A stretch of DNA of 64,000 bases from F-183 sp964627455 (GTDB lineage: Bacteria; Acidobacteriota; Terriglobia; Bryobacterales; Bryobacteraceae). Positions 26,340-36,178 of this stretch are shown here, piece by piece (within the stretch, counting starts at the first letter, position 1; the number at the start of each line of letters is the position of its first letter). The position numbers and the translations under genes are program-made. Under the pieces are notes generated by a model. The model did no database searches. It saw nothing but the letters and a program-made list of their open reading frames with translations, and was not told the DNA's origin. The stretch covers positions 21,846 through 85,845 of the forward strand of contig CAZVKC010000033.1 in assembly GCA_964627455.1 (NCBI GenBank). The letters run 5' to 3'.

Positions 26340-26355
26340 GTCCGTAGACGAAAGA

Positions 26356-26673
26356 CTACTTCTGCTTGGCGATGATCAGGTCCTTGATCTTTGCGTAATC
26401 GCCCGCATTCAAAACCTTCTTGTTCACCAGGTCGTCCTTGCCCTTGTACGGGCGGCCGGCGATGATCGCGGCGGAACGCGCCTTGCCGATACCCGGCAGC
26501 GCTTCCAACTCTTCCTTGGTCGCCGAGTTGATGTCGAGCAACTTCGCGGCCTTAGCCGGCGCTTCCTTCACTGCCGCCGCAGCCGCCGCAGCCGGAGCCT
26601 TCTTCGCCCCGCCTTTATCCTGCGCGCTCAGGCACAGCGCAGCTCCGAGAGCGATGATTCCGAAAATCTTCAT
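26356..26673 (-). CDS. secreted ComEA-like helix-hairpin-helix protein
   Basis: A protein of 105 residues with a signal peptide, an Ala/Lys-rich linker and a helix-hairpin-helix pair (LLDINSATKEELEALPGIGKA and beyond). This is the DNA-binding part of ComEA, which holds incoming DNA in the periplasm during transformation. No membrane anchor beyond the signal peptide and no other competence gene nearby, so a role in DNA uptake is only possible, not shown. Confidence 0.85.
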   Translation of the reverse strand: MKIFGIIALGAALCLSAQDKGGAKKAPAAAAAAAVKEAPAKAAKLLDINSATKEELEALPGIGKARSAAIIAGRPYKGKDDLVNKKVLNAGDYAKIKDLIIAKQK

Positions 26674-26687
26674 TCGTGTGTGTACTC

Positions 26688-26939
26688 CTATCCCTTGTTC
26701 TTTTGTATTTGACTGTAGACGAACAGAACCAGTAGAGCGCCCACCGTGGAACCGATGAACCGCGCTCCCTCGCCGGCGTCATACCAGCCGATCGCGCGAC
26801 CAATAAAGGTAGCGACCAGCGACCCGGCGATGCCAAGTCCGATCGTCAGAAAAAGCCCCATGTTTTGCTTGCCGGGCATGATCGCCTTCGCGAGCACTCC
26901 CGCAACCAGGCCGACAAAAATCGTCCAAAGCCAATGCAT
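26688..26939 (-). CDS. GlsB/YeaQ/YmgE-family small membrane protein
   Basis: A protein of 83 residues with three hydrophobic helices; MHWLWTIFVGLVAGVLAKAI and GLFLTIGLGIAGSLVATFIG match the transglycosylase-associated (YeaQ) family. These small proteins are linked with envelope stress; the biochemical role is not known. The ATG at 26939 has GGAGG upstream and is preferred to a start at 26975. Confidence 0.88.
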   Translation of the reverse strand: MHWLWTIFVGLVAGVLAKAIMPGKQNMGLFLTIGLGIAGSLVATFIGRAIGWYDAGEGARFIGSTVGALLVLFVYSQIQKNKG

Positions 26940-26987
26940 AGGCCTCCTTCCCTGCAGCCCCGCCGAGGCGGGCACGCGGGAAGCTAA

Positions 26988-28187
26988 TCACTGTAGCAAA
27001 CGCAGGAAACCGATGGAAGAAGTCACAACCAGGCTATTGACGAAGTCGTTCAGATACCCGCCCACGATCGGAACCGCCAGAAACGCCTGCGGCGCCGGGC
27101 CATGCTTCGACGTCAACTCCTCCATCGACGCCATCGCATTCGGCGTCGTCCCCAGCATGAATCCCGCAAATCCCGTAGTGATGATGGCGGCCTCATACGC
27201 AGGCGCAACGCGGCGCATCACATAGAACGACGCGACCGAGAACGCCGTCGTCAACACAACCTGCACCGCCAGCAACAGCACCAGCGGAACCGCCAGCGCC
27301 GCCAGTTCCCACAACTTCAAACTCGCAATCGCGACCCCGATAAACAGCGGCAGCGCAACCTGAAAGATCTCCCGCAGCGTGGATTCCGACAACTCCATCC
27401 AACCAGCTCGATCATTGACGTTGCGCCACAACGCCGCAACCGTCATCGGCCCAATGAAAGCAGGCATCGTCATGCCCGCGCGCTGCAAGCCCAGACTCAC
27501 GAGACTCCCGAAACCGATACAGAGGCAGATCATCAATGCGTGCGGCACGAGGCCGGCCCCGGACGCCGCGGACGCCGCCACAACCGGGGACTCCACATCA
27601 AACGAAGCATCCGAAGACGCCAACCGGAACCGCTGCACAATCCACTCGCCCATACGGCCCGCAAGCAATCCCGCAACCGCGATGCCGAACGTCGCGGACG
27701 CCACTGCGATGCTGGTCGCCCCCGCAATGCCTTCTTTCTCGAACACCGCGCCGAAAGCCACCGACGTCGCAGGACCTCCGCACAGCGAAATCGATCCCGC
27801 CAGCGGACCGATGAGCGGATGCAAGCCCAGCATCCACGCCAGCACGCCGCCCACGGCATTCTGCAGCACCGCGCCGACGCCCGCCAGCGCCAGCAGCAGC
27901 GGAATCGCCGCGCCGCCTCGCGCCAGCACGCGGAAACTCGCATTCAACCCAATGATGGTGAACGACACCAGAGACAACAAATCGCGCAGCGACGTGTCGA
28001 CCTCGACATTCGCTACGCGATCGCGTAACAACAACACCACCAGCGCCAGGCTCAACCCGCCCGCGACCGCTCCCGGGATACTCCATCGTTCCAGGACCGG
28101 CACGCGCCGCCGCAGCCATGCACCGAGCAGAATCGCCAGCGCGCCCAGCGCCAGCGACTCCGCTCCATTCACTTTCACAACCGTCAC
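26988..28187 (-). CDS. gltS: sodium/glutamate symporter (GltS family)
   Basis: About 399 residues, ten or so hydrophobic helices in two inverted halves. Family signatures are WSIPGAVAGGLSLAL, the glycine-rich ISLCGGPATSVAFG in the first half and TTGFAGFMLGTTPNAMASM in the second. It would import glutamate with sodium. The GTG at 28187 overlaps the ubiD stop by four bases (GTGA), which favours it over the longer start at 28205; a GTG five codons later is also possible. Confidence 0.88.
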   Translation of the reverse strand: MTVVKVNGAESLALGALAILLGAWLRRRVPVLERWSIPGAVAGGLSLALVVLLLRDRVANVEVDTSLRDLLSLVSFTIIGLNASFRVLARGGAAIPLLLALAGVGAVLQNAVGGVLAWMLGLHPLIGPLAGSISLCGGPATSVAFGAVFEKEGIAGATSIAVASATFGIAVAGLLAGRMGEWIVQRFRLASSDASFDVESPVVAASAASGAGLVPHALMICLCIGFGSLVSLGLQRAGMTMPAFIGPMTVAALWRNVNDRAGWMELSESTLREIFQVALPLFIGVAIASLKLWELAALAVPLVLLLAVQVVLTTAFSVASFYVMRRVAPAYEAAIITTGFAGFMLGTTPNAMASMEELTSKHGPAPQAFLAVPIVGGYLNDFVNSLVVTSSIGFLRLLQ

Positions 28188-29635
28188 AAACCGGCTTTCT
28201 TCCACAAATCGTCGACGCGCTTCTTCACGTCAGCGCTCATGGTGATCACATCCGGCCACCGCCGCGTGAACCCTTCCTCCGGCCACTTGCGCGTCGCATC
28301 GATGCCCATCTTCGAACCCCAGTTCGCCATGCGGCTCGAGTGATCGAGCGAGTCGATCGGCCCCATCGCGAACTCGATGTCCCGCTGCGGATCGATGTTG
28401 TTCAGAACCTTCCAGGCGACCTCGCTGTAGTTCTGCACATCGACATCTTCATCCACCACCACGATGCACTTGGTGAACATCGCCTGTCCGAGTCCCCACA
28501 CGGCATGCATTACCTTGCGCGCCTGCATCGGGTAGGACTTGCGGATCGACACCAGCATCAGGTTGTGGAAGATGCCTTCCGCCGGCATGCACATGTCGCG
28601 GATTTCAGGAATCTGCATGCGCATCAGCGGCAGGAAGATCCGCTCGATCGCGCGGCCCATGTAGTAGTCTTCCATCGGCGGCGGACCCACGATCGTCGTC
28701 GCATAAATCGGATTCTTGCGGTGCGTCACGCACTCGACATGGAACACCGGGTAATCGTCATCGAGCGAGTAGTAGCCGGTGTGATCGCCAAACGGACCTT
28801 CGCGCCGCGTCTCGCCCAGCGTCACGTATCCTTCGAGGACGATCTCCGCATTCGCGGGGACCTCAATATCGCACGTCTCGCACTTCACCATCTCGACCGG
28901 CTTCGACCGCATGAATCCCGCGATCATCATCTCGTCGAGATCCGGAGGCAGCGGCAGAATCGCCGAGTACATCGACGCCGGATCCGCGCCGATCGCCACC
29001 GCCACAGGCATACGCGTCACCTTGCCCTCGCGCATCAGCCGCCGGTAATGTTCCGCGCCCTGTTTATGCGTCTGCCAGTGCATGCCCGTCGTGCGATCGT
29101 CGTACACCTGCATGCGATACATCCCGCAGTTCCGCTTGCCCGTTTCCGGATTCTTCGAAAACACCATCGGCAGCGTGATGAACGGACCGCCATCGTCCGG
29201 CCAGCAGTGCAGCACCGGGAACTCGCGCAGGTCGAACTGCCCTGCCTTCTTGATCACTTCCTTGCAGGGTCCATCGGACACGATCTTCGGGAAGAACGCG
29301 CCCATCTCCGCGAGCTTCGGCAGCATCTTCAACTTCCCGATAAGACCCTCGGGCATGCGCATCTGCAGATACTCGGAAATGCGGTTCGCGATCTCATCCA
29401 CAGAATCGACCTGCAGCGCGATTTCCATGCGTTTGTTGCTGGCAAAGGCGTTGATCAACACGGGCACGTTCGAACCTTTCGGTTTCTCGAACAGCATCGC
29501 GGGACCGCCGTTTTTCACGCTCCGGTCCGCGAACTCCGTGATCTCCAGCTTCGGATCGACTTCGATTCCGATCCGCTTCAATTCTCCTGCCTTTTCTAAA
29601 GCGTGAATGAACTCACGCAGGTCCTGATGCGCCAT
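28184..29635 (-). CDS. ubiD: UbiD-family decarboxylase
   Basis: A protein of 483 residues with the UbiD signatures PMVFSKNPETGKRNCGMYRM and GETRREGPFGDHTGYY, which hold the prenylated-FMN cofactor made by a UbiX partner. Family members decarboxylate aromatic or unsaturated acids in ubiquinone or menaquinone synthesis. Since futalosine-pathway genes (mqnA, mqnC) lie 7 kb away and no ubiquinone genes are seen, a menaquinone role is the better guess. UbiX is not in the window. It shares an overlap with the downstream gltS and is divergent from fabG. Confidence 0.88.
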   Translation of the reverse strand: MAHQDLREFIHALEKAGELKRIGIEVDPKLEITEFADRSVKNGGPAMLFEKPKGSNVPVLINAFASNKRMEIALQVDSVDEIANRISEYLQMRMPEGLIGKLKMLPKLAEMGAFFPKIVSDGPCKEVIKKAGQFDLREFPVLHCWPDDGGPFITLPMVFSKNPETGKRNCGMYRMQVYDDRTTGMHWQTHKQGAEHYRRLMREGKVTRMPVAVAIGADPASMYSAILPLPPDLDEMMIAGFMRSKPVEMVKCETCDIEVPANAEIVLEGYVTLGETRREGPFGDHTGYYSLDDDYPVFHVECVTHRKNPIYATTIVGPPPMEDYYMGRAIERIFLPLMRMQIPEIRDMCMPAEGIFHNLMLVSIRKSYPMQARKVMHAVWGLGQAMFTKCIVVVDEDVDVQNYSEVAWKVLNNIDPQRDIEFAMGPIDSLDHSSRMANWGSKMGIDATRKWPEEGFTRRWPDVITMSADVKKRVDDLWKKAGL

Positions 29636-29717
29636 AAGTTATAGGGATGCCGACAAATTCCATTATGATGCTTCACTTCGCTGCCCCTCCAAACCCGTTC
29701 GCTATCATGAATCTTTC

Positions 29718-30455
29718 ATGAGCACCTCTCGTACCGCATTCGTCACCGGCGCAAGCCGCGGCATTGGAAAAGCCTGCGCTCTTGCGCTCTCCGCAGCAGG
29801 CTACCGGGTCGCCCTCGCCGCGCGCGACGTCGCCAAACTCGAGGAAGTCGCCGCCGCCATCCGTGAGGCGGGACGCGAAGCCTACGTGGTCGCACTCGAT
29901 CTTTCCTCGCCCGAATCCATCAAGGAAGCGTTCACAAAGACCTCCAGGGAATTCGGCCGCATCGACATCCTGGTCAATAACGCCGGCATCACCAAAGACG
30001 GGCTCGCATTGCGCATGAAGCTCGAGGATTTCGAATCCGTCATCCGCACCAACCTCACCGGCGCATTCCTGTGTTGCCAGCAGGTCCTCATGCCGATGAT
30101 GAAAGAACGCTGGGGTCGCATCATCAATATCTCCTCGATCGTCGGCGAAACCGGCAACGCGGGCCAGGCGAACTATGTGTCGTCGAAGGCCGGCCTCATC
30201 GGACTCACCAAAACGCTCGCGCAGGAAATGGCGTCGCGCAACATCACCGTGAACGCCGTCGCGCCCGGCTTCATCGACACCGACATGACCGCGATCCTGC
30301 CGGACGAAGTGAAGAAGGCGTTGCTCGACAAGATCCCGCTCAAGCGTCTCGGCACGAGCGAAGACATCGCCGCAGGTGTCGTGTTCCTTGCCAGCGAATC
30401 GGCCGGATACATCACGGGCCACGTGCTCGATGTAAACGGCGGCATGTACATGTAA
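29718..30455 (+). CDS. fabG: 3-oxoacyl-ACP reductase FabG-like
   Basis: A short-chain dehydrogenase of 245 residues. The NADP-binding TGASRGIG is at 10-17, NNAG at 87-90, and the catalytic set is Asn112, Ser140, Tyr153 and Lys157. The sequence from AGLIGLTKTLAQEMASRNITVNAVAPGFIDTDM is that of FabG, which reduces 3-oxoacyl-ACP in fatty acid synthesis. It does not sit among other fab genes here, so it could be a second FabG-like enzyme. Confidence 0.9.
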   Translation: MSTSRTAFVTGASRGIGKACALALSAAGYRVALAARDVAKLEEVAAAIREAGREAYVVALDLSSPESIKEAFTKTSREFGRIDILVNNAGITKDGLALRMKLEDFESVIRTNLTGAFLCCQQVLMPMMKERWGRIINISSIVGETGNAGQANYVSSKAGLIGLTKTLAQEMASRNITVNAVAPGFIDTDMTAILPDEVKKALLDKIPLKRLGTSEDIAAGVVFLASESAGYITGHVLDVNGGMYM

Positions 30456-30465
30456 ACTTGCAGGA

Positions 30466-31863
30466 ATGAATTTTGCGCTGCTGGCAGCCGCCGCATCCGC
30501 CCTCGTTGCACAAGAGACACTGGACCCTGCGCTGAAGATCCGCGTCGATAAAGTCTTCGCGGAGTACGACAAATCCTCGTCGCCGGGCTGCGCGCTCGGC
30601 ATCGTGCGGGACGGCCGCATGCTCTATCGCAACGGCTACGGCAGCGCGAACCTCGACTTTCGCCTCCCCATCACGCCGAATTCGATCTTCGATATCGGTT
30701 CGACATCCAAGCAGTTTTCGACCATGGCCATCCTGCTGCTCGAGCAGGACGGCAAACTCAAAATCGACGACGATGTGCGCAAGTACGTGCCGGAACTTCG
30801 GGACTACGGCGCGGTCATCACGATCCGCCATCTGCTCAACCACACCAGCGGCCTCCGCGACTACCTCACACTCGCGGCCCTCGCGCTATACGACGAAGAC
30901 GACTTCTATACAGACGATGACGTGCTGGCGATGATCGCGCGGCAGCAGGAACTGAACTTCGCGCCCGGTACGGATTACCTGTACAGCAACTCCGGCTTCT
31001 TCCTGCTATCGACCATCGTCAAACGCGTTTCCGGCAAATCGCTGCGCGCCTTCGCGGAAGAGCGGATCCTGAAGCCGCTGCAGATGCCGGCTTCGCATTT
31101 CCACGACGACCATACCGAGATCGTGCGCAACCGCGCCACCGGATACGCGCCGCTGCCCGGCAACCGCTTCAAAGTCAGCATGAGCACCCTCGACATGGTC
31201 GGCGACGGCGGCATCTACACCTCGGTCAACGACCTCTTCAAGTGGGACCAGAACTTCTACACCCACAAGGTCGGCGGCGCGGAACTCCTCGCCCGGATGC
31301 AGACGCCTTCAAAACTCAACGACGGCAAGGAACTGAAGTACGGTCTCGGCCTCTTCGTCGGACCCTACCGCGGACTCCCCTCCGTTTCCCATGGCGGATC
31401 CTGGGCCGGCTTCCGGGCCGAACTCCTGCGGTTCCCCGGCGAAAAGGTGTCCGTCATCTGCCTCTGCAACCTGGCCTCGGCCAATCCCCCGCAACTCGCC
31501 CGCCGGGTGGCGGACGTGGTCCTCGAGGCGAGGTTCCCGGAACCGGTTCCCCCGTCACCCGATCCTCCGGCCAAACCGGCAGTCCCCGAGTCGAAACCGG
31601 TCGACCTGGCGCCCTACCTCGGGGCCTATACGAGCGAGGAACTGGGAGGCGTCGTCTACCGATTCACGCCCGGGGAAGGCTCCGCAATGGTCCTGGAAGG
31701 CCGCCATAAACGCACCTTACGGCCTCTGGGAGGCGATCAGTTCGACGGGGGTAGGTGGAAGGTCCAATTCAACCGCGAAAGCGCTGGGGGGCCCGTAATC
31801 GGGTTCACCATCGAGGCTGGCCGCGTCCGCAACATCCACTTCAAACGCGTTCAGCCAAAATAA
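30466..31863 (+). CDS. serine hydrolase of the beta-lactamase/class C penicillin-binding family
   Basis: A protein of 465 residues with a short signal peptide. The active site has SxxK as Ser79-Thr-Ser-Lys82 and YxN as Tyr173-Ser-Asn175; a later SHGGSWAGF segment stands for the third motif. A separate C-terminal domain of about 90 residues (YLGAYTSEELGG..) is common in this group. Members are D-peptidases, esterases or amidases; the substrate is unknown and resistance should not be assumed. It begins ten bases after fabG and probably shares its transcript. Confidence 0.88.
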   Translation: MNFALLAAAASALVAQETLDPALKIRVDKVFAEYDKSSSPGCALGIVRDGRMLYRNGYGSANLDFRLPITPNSIFDIGSTSKQFSTMAILLLEQDGKLKIDDDVRKYVPELRDYGAVITIRHLLNHTSGLRDYLTLAALALYDEDDFYTDDDVLAMIARQQELNFAPGTDYLYSNSGFFLLSTIVKRVSGKSLRAFAEERILKPLQMPASHFHDDHTEIVRNRATGYAPLPGNRFKVSMSTLDMVGDGGIYTSVNDLFKWDQNFYTHKVGGAELLARMQTPSKLNDGKELKYGLGLFVGPYRGLPSVSHGGSWAGFRAELLRFPGEKVSVICLCNLASANPPQLARRVADVVLEARFPEPVPPSPDPPAKPAVPESKPVDLAPYLGAYTSEELGGVVYRFTPGEGSAMVLEGRHKRTLRPLGGDQFDGGRWKVQFNRESAGGPVIGFTIEAGRVRNIHFKRVQPK

Positions 31864-31896
31864 AAAGCTCACGACCTTTGGGGGAAGTGAGCTTTT
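31863..31896 (+). terminator. intrinsic terminator after the serine hydrolase
   Basis: AAAAGCTCAC and GTGAGCTTTT pair perfectly over ten bases around a 14-base loop. The T run is part of the stem's 3' arm, and the A run on the other side makes it usable from both directions. Confidence 0.85.
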
Positions 31897-31897
31897 A

Positions 31898-31914
31898 TCC
31901 GCCAAGCTGGCGGA
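31898..31914. repeat. small perfect hairpin
   Basis: TCCGCCA-AGC-TGGCGGA, a seven-base stem with a three-base loop directly after the terminator. The rest of the 290-base stretch up to 32153, between two converging genes, shows nothing else I can recognise. Confidence 0.6.
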
Positions 31915-32153
31915 CTGTGTATGGGAGAATCAGCTTCAACGGACACAACCCGTCAAAACCGTGTTTGATTGGATGGTAGGGCGAATAGCCGACTCAGTCA
32001 AGTGGCAATCCCCCGGAGAATCCCCAGGGCTACAAGCCGCTGATTCCGGACCACTTCCGCGCGGAGACGAAAATCGGGCAAAAGTCAAGTTTTGCGGATT
32101 CGAGCCCCCGGCCCGGCTTCTGTTTTGTTTCTAAGGCAGAGAAAAGGCGCGGT

Positions 32154-33146
32154 TTACGAGTTCCCGAGGTCAAGGCGGATCATCGCCGCTTCTTCTTCGC
32201 CCTTGGCCGTCTTCCGGCGCATCACCCGGATGAGCCCAAACGCCACCCCGGCGCCCACGCACATCAACAGAATGAACCCCGCCAGTTCGAACACCGCCAG
32301 CAGGAAGTTCGCACCCTGCCGGACCTGCACGTCCGGAGTCGCCTCGTTCCACGTAAGTGTCGCTTGGTAATTGACTTTCGCGAGCAACCGCTCGGCCGCG
32401 CTGGGGTCCGTGGCGCCCAGGGCGATCACGGCCAGCGGACCCGTCCGTTTCACCACCGCGCCGCTGATTTTCCGAAACTCTTCCACACGCTCGCGAGCGA
32501 TCTGCGGCGTCGGATAATTAAAAATTGTTAATGAAACGCCGTCCGCATACTTGGCCACCGCACCCTCGGCTCCCATGCTGAAAGCGGCCATTCCTGGCGT
32601 TATCCGGCTCTCAAAGCGGTCGAGCGAGGTCGGGCCAAGAATGTACCTCTCGGAGTTTGGGACGCGGTTGTCAGCCGGGAAATAGGCTGGCAGGACCGGC
32701 AGGGCCGACTGGTCCAGCCTTGGTAAGACAGCAAACAGTTTGTCGAGATCATCCTTGGCGGGGGTCCAGCCTTTGAACCGCAGGGCGTAGTTGCCCCGCA
32801 GCAGGAACACGGATCCGTCCGGCTCGGTTACCGACAGTTTTTCGACCTTGGCAGGCTTGGCGGCGGCATCCCGCGCCGCCTGGTAGAACGACAGCGCGGC
32901 CGTCGGATCCTTCAGCCGGAAAGCCGTGACCTGAAACTTCGCCGCCGGAGCCGCCACGCCCGCATACTCCGCGGACTCGGCTCCATCGAGGCCCCATTCC
33001 TCAGCCAGCGCCTTGTCGGGATACGCGACCACCTTGACCGCCCCCGCGCGCTTGGCCTGCCCAATCTGTTCCGGCAGGATGGCAGCGCCCTGAATCGTCA
33101 GAACGCCGCCGCACAACAGCAGAAAGACTGCTACTGCCCGTGGCAT
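32154..33146 (-). CDS. predicted secreted membrane-anchored protein, DUF6599-like
   Basis: A protein of 330 residues: signal peptide (AVAVFLLLCGGVLTIQGA), a soluble domain with repeated alpha/beta pieces (for example KFQVTAFRLKDPTAALSFYQAAR and LTIFNYPTPQIARERVEEFRK), and a C-terminal transmembrane helix (VFELAGFILLMCVGAGVAFGLI) with a short charged tail. It resembles an acidobacterial family (DUF6599) of unknown function; the assignment is from memory and moderate. Its ATG lies inside the last codons of secA (16-base overlap), so the two are probably cotranscribed. Confidence 0.7.
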   Translation of the reverse strand: MPRAVAVFLLLCGGVLTIQGAAILPEQIGQAKRAGAVKVVAYPDKALAEEWGLDGAESAEYAGVAAPAAKFQVTAFRLKDPTAALSFYQAARDAAAKPAKVEKLSVTEPDGSVFLLRGNYALRFKGWTPAKDDLDKLFAVLPRLDQSALPVLPAYFPADNRVPNSERYILGPTSLDRFESRITPGMAAFSMGAEGAVAKYADGVSLTIFNYPTPQIARERVEEFRKISGAVVKRTGPLAVIALGATDPSAAERLLAKVNYQATLTWNEATPDVQVRQGANFLLAVFELAGFILLMCVGAGVAFGLIRVMRRKTAKGEEEAAMIRLDLGNS

Positions 33147-36019
33147 TTCTTGTACTTCTTCCCGCTGCCGCATGGACAGGGGTCATTGCGGCCGACCTTC
33201 GCTGCATTGACGACCTGCTGCTTCGGCGGACCCGCCTCGCCGCCGATGAACTGCAGCTGCTCGAGTTCCTTTTCCTTCTTGCGCTGGATGTTGCGCGTGA
33301 AGTCCGCCACGGCCGACTGCGCTTCGCGCTGCTTCTCGGCGATCGCCGCCACAGCCACGGGTTCTTCCGGCGTATCCTCGTCCGGACCCTCGCTGACGTC
33401 GTACTCTTCGTACGGCATCTCGGGCATGCCGCCGCTGTCGTCCCGCTGCAGGAAGTACAGGTAGCGCACGGTTTCGTCCTCGATGCGCTCCATCATGTCC
33501 TGGAACAGGTGGTAGCTTTCCTTCTTGTACTCGACCAGCGGATCCTTCTGGCCATAGCCGCGAAGTCCGATGCCTTCCTTCAGGTGGTCCATCGACAGGA
33601 GGTGGTCTTTCCACTGGTTGTCGATGACGTTCAGCATGATCAGGCGCTCGGTCTCGCGCATCAGCTCGGGGCTGATCATGAGTTCCTTTTCCTGATAGCG
33701 CTTCTCGATATGCTCGAACGCAGCCTCTTCCATCTGCTCACGCGTCATTTCAGCGAGTGCGGCAGTGTCGAGTTTCACGCCGAACTGCGTCAGCACGTCG
33801 GACTGAAGGCCGTTGAGATCCCACTGGCCCGGATGCTGATCCTTGGGGCAACGCGTGTCGATGTACGAACCCAGGATGTCGCGCGTCATCTCCATGATGC
33901 GTTCGCGCTTGTCCTCGCCCATCAGCAACTGCCGGCGCATGCCGTACACGGCCTGGCGCTGCTTGTTCATCACATCGTCGTATTCGAGGATGTGTTTGCG
34001 GGCGCTGAAATTCTGCGTTTCGACGGCCTTCTGCGCTGCTGCGATGCGCTTGGTGATGAGGCCGGATTCGATCGGCACGTCTTCCTCCATGCCGAGGCGC
34101 AGCATCAGGTTCTGCATCTTCTCGCCGCCGAAGATGCGCATCAAATCATCCTGCAGCGAGAGGTAGAAGCGGGCGGAACCGGGGTCGCCCTGGCGTCCCG
34201 AACGGCCGCGCAACTGGTTGTCGATGCGGCGGCTTTCGTGGCGTTCGGTGCCGACGATGTGCAGTCCGCCTAACGCCACGACTTCGTTGTGCTCGGCCTC
34301 GCAGACCGCCTTGTGCTTCTGGTAAATCTTCTGCCAGGCTTCCATCGGCACGCGATAATTCATCTCGCCGCGCTGGTAGTAGTAGAACTGCTTGTCGGCC
34401 ACCAGCGGCGCTTCGCCCGGAGGCAGCGACGTGACGAGGTTCTGCTTGAGGCAGTCCTCCTGCGACAGGAACTCGGGATTGCCGCCCAGTAGAATGTCCG
34501 TACCGCGGCCGGCCATGTTGGTCGAAACCGTAACTTGCCCCTTGCGGCCCGCCTGCGCCACGATGAACGCTTCGCGCTCGTGGTTCTTGGCGTTGAGGAC
34601 TTCGTGCCGGACGCCCATGCGCTTCAGCACGCCCGACAACTGTTCGGACTTCGCAACGGAAACCGTACCGACCAGCACCGGCTGGCCCGTCTCGTGCCGT
34701 TCCTTGATTTCCTTGGCGGCGTTGCGGAACTTCTCTTCTTCGGTGCGGTAGACGATGTCCTGGTACTCGAGGCGCTGCATCGGCCGGTTGGTCGGGATCG
34801 TCGTGACGTCGAGCTTGTAGATCTTGCCGAATTCCGCAGCTTCCGTATCGGCCGTACCGGTCATGCCGGACAGCTTCTTGTACATACGGAAGTAGTTCTG
34901 GAAGGTGATGGTCGCCAGCGTCTGGTTCTCGCGCTGGATCTTCACGCCTTCCTTGGCTTCGACTGCCTGGTGCAGGCCGTCGGACCAGCGGCGTCCCGGC
35001 ATCAGGCGTCCGGTGAATTCGTCGACAATGACGATCTCGCCGTCCTGGATGAGGTAATCGCGGTCGCGCTTGAACATCACGTGCGCCTTCAATCCCTGCT
35101 GCACGTGGTGGTTCAGTTCAATGTTGACGGCATCGTACAGGTTGCCGCAGTTCAGCAACCGCTCGACCTTGTGCACGCCCTCTTCAGTGAGCGCAACGGT
35201 GCGAGCCTTCTCGTCGACGGTGTAGTCGCCGGTGGTGTACTTCTCGCCGGGTTCCTTGCCTTCGATCACTTCGCCGCGGATCAGCTTGGGAATGATGCCG
35301 TTGACGCGGTAATACTTGTCGGTGGATTCCTCGCTGGGGCCGGAAATGATGAGCGGCGTACGCGCTTCGTCGATGAGGATCGAGTCGACTTCGTCGACGA
35401 TGGCGTAGTTGTGTTCGCGCTGCACGCAGTCCGACAGGCGGAACTTCATGTTGTCGCGCAGGTAGTCGAAACCGAACTCGTTGTTGGTGCCGTACGTAAT
35501 GTCGGAGTTGTAGGCGGCCTTGCGTTCCGCGTCGTCGAGGTCGTGCACAATCACGCCGACCGACAGGCCGAGGAACTTGTACAGGCGGCCCATCCATTCC
35601 GAGTCGCGGCGGGCGAGGTAGTCGTTAACCGTAACGACGTGGACGCCTTTGCCCTCGAGCGCGTTCAAATAACAGGCAAGCGTGGCGACGAGCGTTTTGC
35701 CTTCGCCCGTTTTCATTTCCGCGATTTTGCCGCGGTGGAGCGTGATGCCGCCGATTAACTGTACGTCGTAGTGGCGCATGCCGAGCACGCGCCGGCCTCC
35801 TTCGCGGCAAACCGCGAAGGCTTCCACCAGAATGTCGTCCAGCGTGGCGCCGTTTGCGAGGCGCTCTTTGAATTCAATTGTTTTAGCCGCCAGATCATCA
35901 TCTGAAAGCTGCTGAAGCTGTGATTCGAGGCCGTTGATCGCGGCGATGAGCGGACGCATCGCCTTGATTTCACGCTCGTGCTTCGTGCCGAAAACCTTGG
36001 CAAGTAGAGCGTCGATCAT
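33131..36019 (-). CDS. secA: preprotein translocase ATPase SecA
   Basis: A protein of 962 residues. Walker A MKTGEGKTL is at about 102-110, the DEAD-type box is VDEVDSILIDEARTP, and further helicase motifs include TNMAGRGTDI and RGRSGRQGDPGS. The C-terminus has the zinc-binding SecB-docking motif CPCGSGKKYKKCHG. SecA drives secretion of unfolded proteins through SecYEG. ATG start. Confidence 0.98.
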   Translation of the reverse strand: MIDALLAKVFGTKHEREIKAMRPLIAAINGLESQLQQLSDDDLAAKTIEFKERLANGATLDDILVEAFAVCREGGRRVLGMRHYDVQLIGGITLHRGKIAEMKTGEGKTLVATLACYLNALEGKGVHVVTVNDYLARRDSEWMGRLYKFLGLSVGVIVHDLDDAERKAAYNSDITYGTNNEFGFDYLRDNMKFRLSDCVQREHNYAIVDEVDSILIDEARTPLIISGPSEESTDKYYRVNGIIPKLIRGEVIEGKEPGEKYTTGDYTVDEKARTVALTEEGVHKVERLLNCGNLYDAVNIELNHHVQQGLKAHVMFKRDRDYLIQDGEIVIVDEFTGRLMPGRRWSDGLHQAVEAKEGVKIQRENQTLATITFQNYFRMYKKLSGMTGTADTEAAEFGKIYKLDVTTIPTNRPMQRLEYQDIVYRTEEEKFRNAAKEIKERHETGQPVLVGTVSVAKSEQLSGVLKRMGVRHEVLNAKNHEREAFIVAQAGRKGQVTVSTNMAGRGTDILLGGNPEFLSQEDCLKQNLVTSLPPGEAPLVADKQFYYYQRGEMNYRVPMEAWQKIYQKHKAVCEAEHNEVVALGGLHIVGTERHESRRIDNQLRGRSGRQGDPGSARFYLSLQDDLMRIFGGEKMQNLMLRLGMEEDVPIESGLITKRIAAAQKAVETQNFSARKHILEYDDVMNKQRQAVYGMRRQLLMGEDKRERIMEMTRDILGSYIDTRCPKDQHPGQWDLNGLQSDVLTQFGVKLDTAALAEMTREQMEEAAFEHIEKRYQEKELMISPELMRETERLIMLNVIDNQWKDHLLSMDHLKEGIGLRGYGQKDPLVEYKKESYHLFQDMMERIEDETVRYLYFLQRDDSGGMPEMPYEEYDVSEGPDEDTPEEPVAVAAIAEKQREAQSAVADFTRNIQRKKEKELEQLQFIGGEAGPPKQQVVNAAKVGRNDPCPCGSGKKYKKCHGQ

Positions 36020-36112
36020 ACTTTGTCAGATACCAGTGTAGCGCCTCCGGTTTCGTTTCCCTCAAAACCATCGGCCAACGGCGTCGCAGAACCGGCGAAC
36101 GCCCGGAAAAGA

Positions 36113-36149
36113 CATGCGGCGCAGGAACACATGATCCCTGCGCCGCATG
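36113..36149 (-). terminator. terminator of the small secreted protein gene
   Basis: A perfect 13-base-pair stem (CATGCGGCGCAGG with its complement) closes an 11-base loop; on the minus strand it is followed by TCTTTTCC. It separates the gene at 36179 from secA. Confidence 0.8.
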
Positions 36150-36178
36150 GATGGATGACTTCGGCTGAAGCCGGCCAA